The translations under genes were made by a program, and so were the position numbers. Under the pieces are notes generated by a model. That model made no database searches and had not been told where the DNA came from. It saw nothing but the letters and a program-made list of their open reading frames with translations. Shown here one piece after another: positions 27,851 to 36,899 of a stretch of DNA of 59,496 bases (the first letter of the stretch is position 1; the number at the start of each line of letters is the position of its first letter). Origin of the DNA: an uncultured Pelagibacteraceae bacterium (GTDB lineage Bacteria; Pseudomonadota; Alphaproteobacteria; Pelagibacterales; Pelagibacteraceae); the NCBI GenBank assembly GCA_905616445.1, contig CAJQSV010000016.1, forward strand, positions 1 to 59,496. Reading direction: 5' to 3'.

Positions 27851-29629
27851 ATGAAATACCCGAAAGAATATCTTGCTGAAATTAAGTTAAGATTAAAAGT
27901 CTCACAAGTCGTAGGTAAAACTGTTCAATTAAAAAAAAGAGGTAAAGAGTTTGTTGGTTTGTCTCCATTTAAAAATGAAAAAAGTCCATCATTTACGGTA
28001 AGTGATGAAAAAGAATTTTATCATTGTTTCAGCACAGGAGAACATGGAAACATTTTTGATTTTTTAATGAAAACAAAATCATTAAGTTTTGGTGAGGCAG
28101 TAAAAACACTTGCGGTAGAAGCCGGCATGACACCTTATAAATTTACTAAGATGGACACCGATAAAGAAAAAAGATTTAATTGTTACAGAAATATTTTTAA
28201 GGAATATTCATATTATTTCCATGAGCAAATTTTTAAAACAGAAAACAACCAAGCTTTAAAATATTTAGGAAAAAGAGGAATAAATCAAAATATAATTAAA
28301 GAATATAATTTAGGTTATGTACCTTGGCAAAATAATTTCTACGAGAGAATAAAAAAAAAATTTAGTGAAGAAGAAATTGCATTAACAGGCCTCTATTATA
28401 AAAATGATAAAACTAATAAATTTGTTGATCGATTTAACTCACGAATAATTTTCCCCATTAATAATTTAGTTGGAGAGACTATTGCTTTTGGTGGAAGAAT
28501 AATTAAAGAAAGCTACCTAGCTAAATATATAAATTCACCAGAAACAGAATTTTATAAAAAAGGAAGAATAGTTTTTAATCTAGACAAAGCTAAAGGTTTA
28601 AGAGCAGAAACAGATGAAGTAGTTATTGTAGAAGGTTACATGGATGTTGTTAGTTTGTATTCAGCAGGTATAAAAAATGTTATTTCAAATTCAGGAACAG
28701 CGCTAACAGAAATGCAGATAGAATTAGTGTGGAAATTTTTTTCTAACCCAATTATCTGTTTAGACGGAGATGAAAGCGGACAGAGCGCTGCTCTACGCAT
28801 AGCAGAGAAGCTTTTAATATTAATTAATGAAAATAATAAAATTTATTTTTCGATACTACCAAAAGGAGAAGATCCAGATGATTTTATAAAAAAAAATGGA
28901 AAAGAAAAATTTGTTGATTTTCTAAAATTAAAGAAAATAATACAGTCTTACATTTGGGATTCTTATTTGTCCGAAGTAAATACAAATAATCCATTTGAAA
29001 TATCAAAATTTGAAAAAAAAATAAAAAAAGCATGCTATGGAATTCAAGACGAAGTATTAAAAAAATATATTTTAGAAGGATTTCTTGAAAAATTAAAAAA
29101 TTTAACACCTATGCAAAATTATAAAAAACAGTTTACTCCATACGGTAAGAGAGATCTTAAAATTCTCAGCGAAACAAAGCAACTCCACAAAGAAAAAAAT
29201 CATTTTTCTAAAGAGGAAATCAAAGAAAGATCAATATTGTATATACTTCTAAATTATTTAGGATCTGTAAAAAATAAATCAGAAAATCTTTTAGAAATTA
29301 ATTTTACCAATGAACAAAACGAAAATTTAAAAAATGAGATAATCAGTTTTGCTAAAGTTAACGATTTTTTAGATAAAACTAAATCTGTGATTGGAGACAA
29401 ATATAAAGCCTTAATTAATGATATTGAGAAAGATATTAATTTAAAAAATATACTTTCCAAAAAAAATGATGCAGAACGAGAAGAAACGTTAAATGATTTA
29501 ATATTAGATTTAAAAGAAATGAATCACTTAAAACAAATTGAATTTTTAGAGAACAAAGTGGCAAAAAATTTAGATGAAAGTTCTTATTCAGAACTTATTA
29601 AGCTCAAAAGTCAGTTAAACAGGCAATAA
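27851..29629 (+). CDS. dnaG: DNA primase, with a degenerate zinc site
   Basis: It makes RNA primers for the replication fork. The N-terminal CHC2 domain is present in sequence (SPFKNEKSPSFTV ... FYHCFSTGEHGN) but the usual zinc ligands Cys-x2-His and Cys-x2-Cys read Ser38, Lys41, Cys59 and Thr62, so only one ligand remains. The TOPRIM core is intact: VVIVEGYMDVVSLY and LDGDESG. Length is 592 residues. The C-terminal DnaB-binding domain is diverged. It sits between yqeY and rpoD in one transcript. Confidence 0.95.
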   Translation: MKYPKEYLAEIKLRLKVSQVVGKTVQLKKRGKEFVGLSPFKNEKSPSFTVSDEKEFYHCFSTGEHGNIFDFLMKTKSLSFGEAVKTLAVEAGMTPYKFTKMDTDKEKRFNCYRNIFKEYSYYFHEQIFKTENNQALKYLGKRGINQNIIKEYNLGYVPWQNNFYERIKKKFSEEEIALTGLYYKNDKTNKFVDRFNSRIIFPINNLVGETIAFGGRIIKESYLAKYINSPETEFYKKGRIVFNLDKAKGLRAETDEVVIVEGYMDVVSLYSAGIKNVISNSGTALTEMQIELVWKFFSNPIICLDGDESGQSAALRIAEKLLILINENNKIYFSILPKGEDPDDFIKKNGKEKFVDFLKLKKIIQSYIWDSYLSEVNTNNPFEISKFEKKIKKACYGIQDEVLKKYILEGFLEKLKNLTPMQNYKKQFTPYGKRDLKILSETKQLHKEKNHFSKEEIKERSILYILLNYLGSVKNKSENLLEINFTNEQNENLKNEIISFAKVNDFLDKTKSVIGDKYKALINDIEKDINLKNILSKKNDAEREETLNDLILDLKEMNHLKQIEFLENKVAKNLDESSYSELIKLKSQLNRQ

Positions 29630-29695
29630 AAAAAGATAGATTTTAAAGCCATACATACTATATATAACTGCGCAATAATTTAATATTTAGCCTAA

Positions 29696-31552
29696 ATGGT
29701 AGAAAAATTAATTACAAAATCATTTGAAAGACTCCTTGATAAAGGAAAAGTTCGTGGGTTTATAACTTACGAAGAACTAGGAAAATCTTTAGGTAAAAGA
29801 GGAAGTTCTGATGGAAATGTTGAAAAAGCATTTATGTTTATTGCGGATCACAGTGTAACACTGGTAGAAAAAAAATCTCAATATCAAACAAATAAGAAAA
29901 AAGAAGTTACCTCCGCCAACGAAGAAAAAAAATCAGACAAAAGCGATGATCCAATTAGAATGTATCTTCGTGAAATGGGAGGTGTAGAATTGCTTTCTCG
30001 TGAAGGAGAAATTGCAATAGCTAAAAGAATTGAAGCTGGAAAAGATGTCATGATCAACGCACTAACACAAAGCCCTTTAGTTGCTAAAAAAATACATGAA
30101 TGGAAAGAAAAAATTGAGAGCAATGAACTTTTAGTAAGAGATATTATAGATATAGATTCAACATACGAAGATCTTGAAGCCGCGGATGAAAAAATTGCAA
30201 AAATAAAAGCAGAAGCTAAAATAAAAAAAAATAAAGAAGACGGAAAAAAAGACGAGGCACCTACTGTGGTCGAGGAGGAAGATGAGTTTAACGTTTCTCT
30301 TGCCAAAATGGAAGAGGAAATAAAACCAAAAATTATAAAAATTATAGATAATCTAACTAAAGATTATACAAAACTACAAAAGTATCAAAGAGAAAAACTA
30401 GATTGTATTTTATCTTCTAAAGAACTTTCAATTTCAAAAAATAAAAATTTTAAAAAAATTCAATCTACTTTAGTTGATAATTTTAAAAATCTTCAACTGT
30501 CGCCTAACGTAGTTGAAGAAGTAGTACAAGCTCACTACAAAGAAAATAAAAAAATTATATCACTCGAAGGTGTTCTTTTGAGATTAGCTTTAGATAATAA
30601 AATTAGTCGCGAAGAGTTTTTAAAATATTATATTGGCAATGAAATAAATCCAAAATTTGAATCTTTTTTAATCGAAAACCCTATTTGGAAAGCTTTTTTT
30701 AAAAAGTTCAAAAATGATTTTAATCAAATAAGAGAAAGGCTAGTAGAATTTAGTGAAAAAATTGGTTTATCTGTTGGCGAATTTAAAAAACTAGTCAGCA
30801 GAATACAAAAAGGAGAAAGAGAATCCAGAATAGCCAAAAAAGAAATGGTAGAAGCAAATTTAAGATTAGTGATTTCCATAGCTAAAAAATATACTAATCG
30901 TGGTTTACAATTTTTAGATTTAATACAAGAGGGCAATATTGGCTTGATGAAAGCCGTAGATAAATTTGAATATAGAAGAGGGTATAAATTTTCTACTTAT
31001 GCTACATGGTGGATTAGACAAGCGATCACAAGGTCTATTGCCGATCAGGCTAGAACGATCAGAATTCCAGTTCATATGATTGAAACTATAAATAAAATTG
31101 TAAGGACTCAAAGACAAATTATGAGCGAATTTGGCAGAGAACCTACTCCTGAAGAGTTAGCAAAAAAACTTGCCATGCCTCTAGAAAAAGTTAGAAAAGT
31201 TTTAAAAATTGCTAAAGAACCTGTATCTCTTGAAACTCCAGTTGGTGATGAGGAAGATAGTAGTCTAGGAGATTTTATCGAGGACAAAAATGCTCTTCAA
31301 CCTTTGGACACAGCTATTCAATCTAATTTAAGCGAGTCAACAACTAAAATACTTGCCTCTTTGACACCTAGAGAAGAAAGAGTTTTAAGAATGCGTTTTG
31401 GTATTGGAATGAACACAGATCATACATTAGAAGAAGTGGGTTTACAGTTTTCAGTAACGAGAGAAAGAATAAGGCAAATAGAAGCTAAAGCTTTGAGAAA
31501 ACTCAAACACCCAAGCAGATCAAAACAATTAAAAAGTTTCTTAGAAAAGTAA
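29696..31552 (+). CDS. rpoD: Primary sigma factor (sigma-70)
   Basis: This is the housekeeping sigma factor. Region 1.1 is at residues 1-60, region 1.2 at [21 protein letters not shown] (from about 85), then a charged nonconserved insert with Lys/Glu-rich stretches (about 160-215). Region 2 has the complete core ([41 protein letters not shown] and the [13 protein letters not shown] -10 recognition helix). Region 4 ends with the -35 reading helix [17 protein letters not shown]. Length is 618 residues. It follows dnaG after 66 bases, which include A/T-rich sequence that could hold a second promoter. Confidence 0.97.
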   Translation: MVEKLITKSFERLLDKGKVRGFITYEELGKSLGKRGSSDGNVEKAFMFIADHSVTLVEKKSQYQTNKKKEVTSANEEKKSDKSDDPIRMYLREMGGVELLSREGEIAIAKRIEAGKDVMINALTQSPLVAKKIHEWKEKIESNELLVRDIIDIDSTYEDLEAADEKIAKIKAEAKIKKNKEDGKKDEAPTVVEEEDEFNVSLAKMEEEIKPKIIKIIDNLTKDYTKLQKYQREKLDCILSSKELSISKNKNFKKIQSTLVDNFKNLQLSPNVVEEVVQAHYKENKKIISLEGVLLRLALDNKISREEFLKYYIGNEINPKFESFLIENPIWKAFFKKFKNDFNQIRERLVEFSEKIGLSVGEFKKLVSRIQKGERESRIAKKEMVEANLRLVISIAKKYTNRGLQFLDLIQEGNIGLMKAVDKFEYRRGYKFSTYATWWIRQAITRSIADQARTIRIPVHMIETINKIVRTQRQIMSEFGREPTPEELAKKLAMPLEKVRKVLKIAKEPVSLETPVGDEEDSSLGDFIEDKNALQPLDTAIQSNLSESTTKILASLTPREERVLRMRFGIGMNTDHTLEEVGLQFSVTRERIRQIEAKALRKLKHPSRSKQLKSFLEK

Positions 31553-31555
31553 ATT

Positions 31556-33157
31556 TTGACAAGCGTTGAAGAGAATAAAAAACTTTATAAAAAAAAAAAT
31601 TTTTATTTTTATATTTTTTTTTTAATTCTAATTTCTTTTTTTTTTAATCAATACTATGCCCATATTGGAGTATTACCAGTTGATACCTTTTCCACTTTTA
31701 ATGGAGGATATGACGTTCTAAATGGACGTTTACCTTTTAGAGATTATTGGACAGTAAAAGCTCCCTTACTAGATTTAATACAAGCATTTTTTTTTAAGAT
31801 TTTTGGAGTTTCCTGGTTTAGTTATGCTGCCCACGCTTCAGTATTTAATTCATTATTTGCTTTATCAACTTTTTTTACACTTAGAAAATTTAATTTAGAG
31901 CTTAAATATTGTTTTATATACTCTTTACTAGCATCGCTTTTAATGTATCCAACTTATGGGATTCCTTTTAGCGATCATCATGCATCTATTTTATGCATGA
32001 TATCAATATATTGTTTATGTTTGGCTATAAAAACAAATAAAGGTTTTTATTGGTTTTTTTTACCAATATTTCTTTTTCTTGCATTCTTTTCGAAACAAGC
32101 ACCGACGGGCTATATTGGAATCTTAATTTTAGTAATATCGCTTATATACTGCACGTTAAATTTTAGAATAAAAAAAATAATGAATGGTATTTTTGGAAGT
32201 TTGTTTATAATTTCTATTTTCGCACTAGTAATTTTTTTTTATAACATTCCAATTAAATCATTAATATTACAACATTTTCTTTTCCCTTTATCTTTAGGAG
32301 AAACGAGACTTGATTGGCTGTTTCCATTAGAGTTTAAAAGATTTGTTTGGAGACACAAATTAATTTATTTATCTTTATCTATACCAATGCTTATTCTTAT
32401 AAAAAATTCTTATAAAAATTATAAATATGTTTTTTCTGGAGAAAGCCTAATAATTATAGTACTTATATTTACCGGCATTATTTTTATTTCCCATCAACTT
32501 TTAACAATAAATGGATTATTTATATTTTTTTTAATACCTGTTTTCTCAGGATTTTCACATACATTTTCACAATATTATTTTAAAAAAAAAAATGCTATAA
32601 TTTTTCTTTTAGTTTTAAGTTTTATTTCAACAGTTTATTATCACCAAAAATATATTTCAAAAAGAGATACCTTACTTTTAAGAAACGTGGATCTGTCTAA
32701 ATCTATAGACGCTTCAATTTTAGACAAAAAACTTAAAAATTTAAAATGGATAACTTTTCATTATCCAGAAAACCCAAAAAAAGAAATTCAAAATTTATTA
32801 GATTCCATTGAAATAATTAAAAATGACAAAAGAAATAAAATGATAGTTACAGACTACCAATTTATATCTGTAATTTTATCTATTAATGATAATTCAGCAG
32901 CAAGAATTTGGTGGCTTCATCATTTATATCCCACGCCACAAGAAAAATATTTTGAAGAATGGAAAGATTTTTTTTTAAAAAGTATTAAAAAAAATAACAT
33001 TGAAGTTATCTATACAGTACACCCTTTAATGGGAGAAAAAGACGTTCTAGAAAATATGGTTAGTAAAAAATGCTCTTCTAAAAGTAAAATAAATAATATT
33101 CTTGATCTACAAGTTTTAAAAAATTGTGAAGAAATAAAAAAATATCCTAATTTATAG
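31556..33157 (+). CDS. Multi-pass membrane protein, GT-C / GT39-like glycosyltransferase (TTG start)
   Basis: This 533-residue protein has about ten hydrophobic segments and a soluble C-terminal part of about 180 residues. Near the N-terminus it shows VDTFSTFNGGYDVLNGRLPFRDYW, the pattern of polyprenol-linked GT-C glycosyltransferases with an acidic residue in the first outer loop. It starts with TTG three bases after the rpoD stop; no ATG precedes the conserved part. A+T is higher than in its neighbours. Sugar and acceptor are unknown. It may modify lipopolysaccharide or another surface glycan. Confidence 0.68.
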   Translation: MTSVEENKKLYKKKNFYFYIFFLILISFFFNQYYAHIGVLPVDTFSTFNGGYDVLNGRLPFRDYWTVKAPLLDLIQAFFFKIFGVSWFSYAAHASVFNSLFALSTFFTLRKFNLELKYCFIYSLLASLLMYPTYGIPFSDHHASILCMISIYCLCLAIKTNKGFYWFFLPIFLFLAFFSKQAPTGYIGILILVISLIYCTLNFRIKKIMNGIFGSLFIISIFALVIFFYNIPIKSLILQHFLFPLSLGETRLDWLFPLEFKRFVWRHKLIYLSLSIPMLILIKNSYKNYKYVFSGESLIIIVLIFTGIIFISHQLLTINGLFIFFLIPVFSGFSHTFSQYYFKKKNAIIFLLVLSFISTVYYHQKYISKRDTLLLRNVDLSKSIDASILDKKLKNLKWITFHYPENPKKEIQNLLDSIEIIKNDKRNKMIVTDYQFISVILSINDNSAARIWWLHHLYPTPQEKYFEEWKDFFLKSIKKNNIEVIYTVHPLMGEKDVLENMVSKKCSSKSKINNILDLQVLKNCEEIKKYPNL

Positions 33158-33250
33158 CTATACCGCATATAAACAACTATTCAATTTAAGTTAAAATAAT
33201 AATTTTATTGTAAAGCATAATACTTTTGAGCTAATTAGTAATAATAATCT

Positions 33251-34060
33251 ATGTTTAAAATACTAAATAAAATAAAATTTTCGCAAAAAGAAAATAGGAT
33301 GAAAAGTATTGCCAATACAGAATCCGCTATCGAAATATTTAACACAAGAAAATCTAAAAATTTACAATTTCTTCTTAAACAGAGATTTAATTGGATGAAT
33401 AAATTTATTAATGATGACGATGTTGGTATCGAAGTAGGTTCAGGTGCGGGATTTGCTAAATTCTATATCAAAAATAAAAACTTGAAATTAACAGATTTAA
33501 GCTTTGATAATCATTTAGATTTTGGAGGTATAGATGCCCAATCAACTAATTTTGAGGATAATAGTTTTAATTACGTAATTGCATCAAATATGATTCATCA
33601 TATTCCTTACCCTATAAAATTTTTTAGAGAAATGAATAGAATTTTAAAAAAAAACGGAAAATTAATAATTTTTGACGCCCACTGTTCTGTTTTATTGCAA
33701 ATAACAACAATATTAATGAAGCATGAAGGATTTGATTTTACTTTAGATGTTTGGGATGGAAAAGTTGCAAAAAGTGATGAAAAAAATCCTTGGGATGGCA
33801 ACATTGCTGTTTCGAATTTAATATTTGATGATAAAATTAATTTTAATAATAAATTAGGTAAATTATTTTCGATAGAATACGAAAAACTAACAGAATGTTT
33901 TATTTTTTTAAATTCGGGTGGAGTCACATCAAAAACTTTTTATATTCCACTTCCTAATTTTTTGTTAAAGCTTGTAAATGCTTTAGACAACTTACTAGTT
34001 AAAATTTTTCCAAATATTTTTGGAATGGGCAAAAGAATAGTATTAAGAAAAATAAATTAA
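33251..34060 (+). CDS. Class I SAM-dependent methyltransferase
   Basis: This is a 269-residue protein with motif I GIEVGSGAGF (near residue 60), a post-motif ANSF-like segment FEDNSFNYVIASNMIHHIPYP, and a beta-4 region LKKNGKLIIFDAH. These fit the Methyltransf_11 family. The substrate is not known. It lies 93 bases after the GT-C gene on the same strand, between the rpoD operon and a tRNA, and may belong with that gene in a surface-glycan or lipid modification. Confidence 0.72.
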   Translation: MFKILNKIKFSQKENRMKSIANTESAIEIFNTRKSKNLQFLLKQRFNWMNKFINDDDVGIEVGSGAGFAKFYIKNKNLKLTDLSFDNHLDFGGIDAQSTNFEDNSFNYVIASNMIHHIPYPIKFFREMNRILKKNGKLIIFDAHCSVLLQITTILMKHEGFDFTLDVWDGKVAKSDEKNPWDGNIAVSNLIFDDKINFNNKLGKLFSIEYEKLTECFIFLNSGGVTSKTFYIPLPNFLLKLVNALDNLLVKIFPNIFGMGKRIVLRKIN

Positions 34061-34100
34061 TAATGAACTTAAAAAATGCTAACAAAGATAAACATCCTTC

Positions 34101-34129
34101 TTGCCTACCAAATATAATTGTTATAAATC
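34101..34129 (+). promoter_or_regulatory. Candidate promoter of the CAU tRNA
   Basis: TTGCCT (34101-34106) and TAAATC (34124-34129) are 17 bases apart, with start predicted near 34136, 12 bases before the tRNA. The -10 match is weak. An overlapping TATAAA at 34122-34127 is a better -10 but leaves a 15-base spacer. Confidence 0.33.
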
Positions 34130-34147
34130 TACTTAAGCAAAAAAAAA

Positions 34148-34224
34148 GGGCCTGTAGCTCAGTTGGTTAGAGCAGTACACTCATAATGTATTGGTCGTAG
34201 GTTCGAGTCCTACCGGGCCCACCA
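34148..34224 (+). tRNA. tRNA with CAU anticodon (elongator Met or Ile2)
   Basis: The 77-base cloverleaf is complete with encoded CCA at 34222-34224. The acceptor stem GGGCCTG pairs with CGGGCCC (one G-U pair). The D arm is GCTC...GAGC, and the anticodon stem GTACA/TGTAT encloses the loop CTCATAA with CAT anticodon. The T arm is GTAGG-TTCGAGT-CCTAC. A G1-C72 pair and no run of three G-C pairs in the anticodon stem rule out the initiator. Elongator Met and lysidine-type Ile tRNA cannot be told apart with certainty by eye. Confidence 0.95.
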
Positions 34225-34227
34225 AAA

Positions 34228-34827
34228 TTAATTTTTAATGTACTCTTCTAATTTTGAGAACAAGATATTGATATCGTTATTATTTGAATTTAGGATCGAG
34301 GAAAATTCTTCTTTTTGAGTTCTAGCTATACTTAATCCCTCAACTCTTAAATCCCTAATTAGAGGTTTCATAGGATTCTTTGTATAAATTCTCCACTCTA
34401 CTATTAGCTCAGGTTGTGATGAGCTCTTTACTATTCTCGAGGTAACAATTGTAGTAGTTTCGGTTTTTTGTTCTGCACTTAAAACTTCAAATTTCTGTTC
34501 GGAATAATCAGTCAATCTAGATGTTAAACTTTTTAAGAAATATTTTTTAAATAATTCTTTATATTTTTTTAGCGTATCTTGATCTAAAGTTTTCCTTATT
34601 GTTCCCAACGTGTACTTAGAAATTGCATCGATATCTACATTTTCCAGAGCAATGGATTCTATTTTTTTTGCTTTATCAGCTCTTGAAATACTTTTATCAC
34701 CTAATGTTTTAGTAGCATCGGTAACAAGTTCAGCGATGAAAATTTTAGGATCGGAATTATAAGAAAAACTATTTGTGCTAAAGAAAAAAATTCCTATTAA
34801 CACTAATGAATTAATTAGTTTTCTCAT
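34228..34827 (-). CDS. mlaC: Phospholipid-binding protein MlaC (Ttg2D family)
   Basis: This periplasmic carrier shuttles phospholipid between outer-membrane MlaA and the inner-membrane Mla transporter. The N-terminus is a Sec signal peptide (hydrophobic residues 4-20, cleavage after about SFS). The body has the MlaC patterns NVDIDAISKYTLG and YKELFKKYFLKSLTSRL. Length is 199 residues. It is 12 bases downstream of mlaA. Genes for the transporter core (mlaD, mlaE, mlaF) are not in the window. The stop lies three bases from the 3' end of the convergent tRNA. Confidence 0.85.
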   Translation of the reverse strand: MRKLINSLVLIGIFFFSTNSFSYNSDPKIFIAELVTDATKTLGDKSISRADKAKKIESIALENVDIDAISKYTLGTIRKTLDQDTLKKYKELFKKYFLKSLTSRLTDYSEQKFEVLSAEQKTETTTIVTSRIVKSSSQPELIVEWRIYTKNPMKPLIRDLRVEGLSIARTQKEEFSSILNSNNNDINILFSKLEEYIKN

Positions 34828-34839
34828 TTTTTATAATAA

Positions 34840-35589
34840 TTATTTGTTGAATTCAGACCAATCATCGTCGTCTTCAGATGAAAAAGTGTTATTAATTTTC
34901 TTTGCTTTATTTTGTAGGTATAAACTTTTCATAGCTGCGTACATATCTATAGAATTTTTTTCTAAACTATCTAAATTAGTCATGTTGTCTGCTCTAAAGT
35001 CTACAGCAGTAGCACCTCTAACTGAATAATAATCCACATCACTTCCTGAGATGCTTAATAATTCTTTCTCTCTTAATGTTACACGTGCAAAAGGGTCAAC
35101 TAAAGTGTCGGCAATAAGTCCCACAGAGTCTCTAAGCGTTGTTGGTCCTAAAATTGGCAGAACATAGTAACATCCCGCACCAAATCCGTACGCTCCTAAT
35201 GTTTGACCAACGTCTTCTTGTTGATTTTTTAAACCCATTTTAGCCGCGGGGTTAGCAAACCCAAGCACTCCAACGGTAGAATTTATTAAAAAGCTGGCAC
35301 TCGATTCTCCTGCTAGTCTCCAATTACCTTGCAAGACATGATTAGGAACAGTTAACAGTGTTGCAATGTTAGATGTAAAATTTCCTGTACCTTTTTTTAT
35401 TGGTTCCGGTAGTTTATTATAACTAGAGGCAATGGGTCTTAAAATAACTTTGTCAAAACCTTTGTTGAATTTAAAAAATCCTCTACTAACTTTTTCAAAA
35501 CACTCTTTTTCTGATTCTGCACTTAAATTTGAACCAAGCAAAAGAAGGCAAGTAGTAATTAATATTATTGATTTTTTAAAAGTCATCAT
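34840..35589 (-). CDS. mlaA: MlaA (VacJ) family protein without a lipobox
   Basis: MlaA removes phospholipid from the outer leaflet of the outer membrane and passes it to MlaC. The family core is clear: FNKGFDKVILRPIASSYNKLP, FLINSTVGVLGFANPA, QTLGAYGFGAGCYYVLPILGPTTLRDSVG. The signal segment (residues 5-25) ends LSAES with a signal peptidase I type site; the only Cys near it (residue 14, in LITTC) has Thr at -1 and lies inside the hydrophobic core. The usual lipid anchor therefore seems to be absent. Length is 249 residues, with an acidic tail. Confidence 0.88.
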   Translation of the reverse strand: MMTFKKSIILITTCLLLLGSNLSAESEKECFEKVSRGFFKFNKGFDKVILRPIASSYNKLPEPIKKGTGNFTSNIATLLTVPNHVLQGNWRLAGESSASFLINSTVGVLGFANPAAKMGLKNQQEDVGQTLGAYGFGAGCYYVLPILGPTTLRDSVGLIADTLVDPFARVTLREKELLSISGSDVDYYSVRGATAVDFRADNMTNLDSLEKNSIDMYAAMKSLYLQNKAKKINNTFSSEDDDDWSEFNK

Positions 35590-35674
35590 GGTCTATATAT
35601 ACAAATTATTTTATTTTTCCATTCTAAAAGATCATATTATTTATTATTTTTATGATATATGGGCTAAATACCCT

Positions 35675-36388
35675 ATGAAGATTACAAGTATTAAATCTCC
35701 AAATCACTCAATTAAGGAGCGTAACAAAAAAAGGATTAAATTTATAGTCCTGCACTACACGGGAATGCAATCTGAGCGTGTAGCTATCGAAAGATTAACA
35801 AATAAAAAAAGTCAAGTAAGTAGCCATTATTTGATTAATAGAGAAGGTAAAGTTACAAAAATGCTAGATGAAAAAAAAATTGCTTGGCATGCGGGAAGGT
35901 CAAAATGGAAGAATTTTATCAATCTCAACAATCAATCCATAGGTATTGAAGTTGTAAATAAAGGTCATCAATTTGGTTATGAAAATTTTTCTAAAAAACA
36001 AATTTCAAATTTAGTGTCACTTTGCAAAATTTTAATTAAAAAATATAAAATAAAAAAAATAAACATACTTGGACACTCAGATATTGCCCCTTTGAGAAAA
36101 ACAGATCCAGGCGAAAAATTTCCGTGGGAATACTTGGCAAAGAAAAAAATTGGTTATTGGCACAATATTAGTAAGTTAAAAAATTATAATTTTAATAAAA
36201 TTAATTTTCGTAGATTATTTTTTATGAATCTGCATAAAATTGGCTATCGATATTTTATTATAAAAAAAGCATCTAAAAATGATTTAAAAGTAGCAAAAGC
36301 TTTTCAAAGAAGATTTAGACAGAGTAAAGTGAATGGATTAATAGATCAAGAATGCCTACAAATTAGCCATTATTTAGCTAATTCTTAA
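35675..36388 (+). CDS. N-acetylmuramoyl-L-alanine amidase (AmiD/AmpD type) with C-terminal peptidoglycan-binding domain
   Basis: This amidase_2 family enzyme cleaves the bond between muramic acid and L-Ala. The zinc ligands appear in FIVLHYTGM and in the late HSDIAPLRKTDPGEKFPW segment, and the central IGIEVVNKG is typical. A short C-terminal helical region (from about residue 185) looks like a peptidoglycan-binding domain. I chose ATG 35675 (MKITSIKSPNHS, 237 residues). The open frame continues upstream across the mlaA start, but that extra part has no family match. No signal peptide is clear, so a cytoplasmic recycling role (AmpD-like) is possible. Confidence 0.83.
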   Translation: MKITSIKSPNHSIKERNKKRIKFIVLHYTGMQSERVAIERLTNKKSQVSSHYLINREGKVTKMLDEKKIAWHAGRSKWKNFINLNNQSIGIEVVNKGHQFGYENFSKKQISNLVSLCKILIKKYKIKKINILGHSDIAPLRKTDPGEKFPWEYLAKKKIGYWHNISKLKNYNFNKINFRRLFFMNLHKIGYRYFIIKKASKNDLKVAKAFQRRFRQSKVNGLIDQECLQISHYLANS

Positions 36389-36397
36389 AAAATTAGC

Positions 36398-36427
36398 TTG
36401 ATTTTAGCCATGCAAACATAATAAAAT
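36398..36427 (+). promoter_or_regulatory. rnpB promoter
   Basis: TTGATT (36398-36403), 18-base spacer, TAAAAT (36422-36427). The start predicted seven bases later falls at 36434, which is the first base of the P1 stem of RNase P RNA. The agreement of promoter and RNA end supports both calls. Confidence 0.5.
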
Positions 36428-36433
36428 CTCATC

Positions 36434-36797
36434 GCTAGATAGTTGGCTTGTCGCTATCAACTTTTGTTGGTAGAGGAAAGTCCGGGCTCCATAAAGACAC
36501 AGTGCCAGTTAATGGCTGGCGAGGGTGACCTTAGGGACAGTGCCACAGAAAATAAACCGCCTTATCAAGGCAAGGGTGAAAAGGTGTGGTAAGAGCACAC
36601 CGGTTTTTTGGTAACAAAAAACGCATGGTAAACCCCACTGGGAGCAAGGCTAAATAGAGATGACATTGTGCTGATTTATCAGTGCTAAAAACCGTCTTTA
36701 GTTCGTTGTCTGGGTTAGCCGCTTGAGTCTAAGCGTGAGTTTAGACCTAGAGAAATGACTGCTTTAATGACAGAACCCGGCTTATAGACTATCTAGC
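36434..36797 (+). ncRNA. rnpB: RNase P RNA, bacterial type A
   Basis: This is the catalytic RNA that trims tRNA 5' leaders. The ends pair as P1 (GCTAGATAGT at 36434-36443 with ACTATCTAGC at 36788-36797). The universal P4 strand GAGGAAAGTCCGGGCTCC begins at 36473, and its partner with CAGAACCCGGCTTA begins at 36771. The conserved core GGTGAAAAGGTGTGGTAAGAG lies near 36575-36595. At about 364 bases it has normal length. It explains most of the 575-base gap between the amidase and mraZ. The rest (36798-36963) holds the mraZ promoter. Confidence 0.95.
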
Positions 36798-36870
36798 AAT
36801 CTGAACTATTTTCTTTAAAATCACATAATTAAACCTTCATTTTATAGCTTTTATCTAAAAAAGTAATGTA

Positions 36871-36899
36871 TTGACTAGTTTTAATAAAACCCATAACAT
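36871..36899 (+). promoter_or_regulatory. mraZ promoter of the division/cell wall cluster
   Basis: TTGACT (36871-36876) and TAACAT (36894-36899) are exactly 17 bases apart. The -35 matches consensus at 5 of 6 positions and the -10 at 4 of 6. The start would be near 36906, which gives a 58-base leader before the mraZ ATG. The three MraZ-type boxes overlap the -10 and the start site. Confidence 0.55.

Noticed and set aside
29884-30306. 140-codon frame antisense to rpoD
   Set aside because: It is a shadow of the Lys/Glu-rich nonconserved part of RpoD, giving Ser/Phe-rich nonsense sequence.
33607-33927. 106-codon frame antisense to the methyltransferase gene
   Set aside because: The plus-strand frame has clear SAM motifs; the antisense frame has none.
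35432-35674. N-terminal extension of the amidase across the mlaA start
   Set aside because: The extra 81 residues overlap mlaA on the other strand and lack any similarity to amidases; ATG 35675 begins just before the conserved region.
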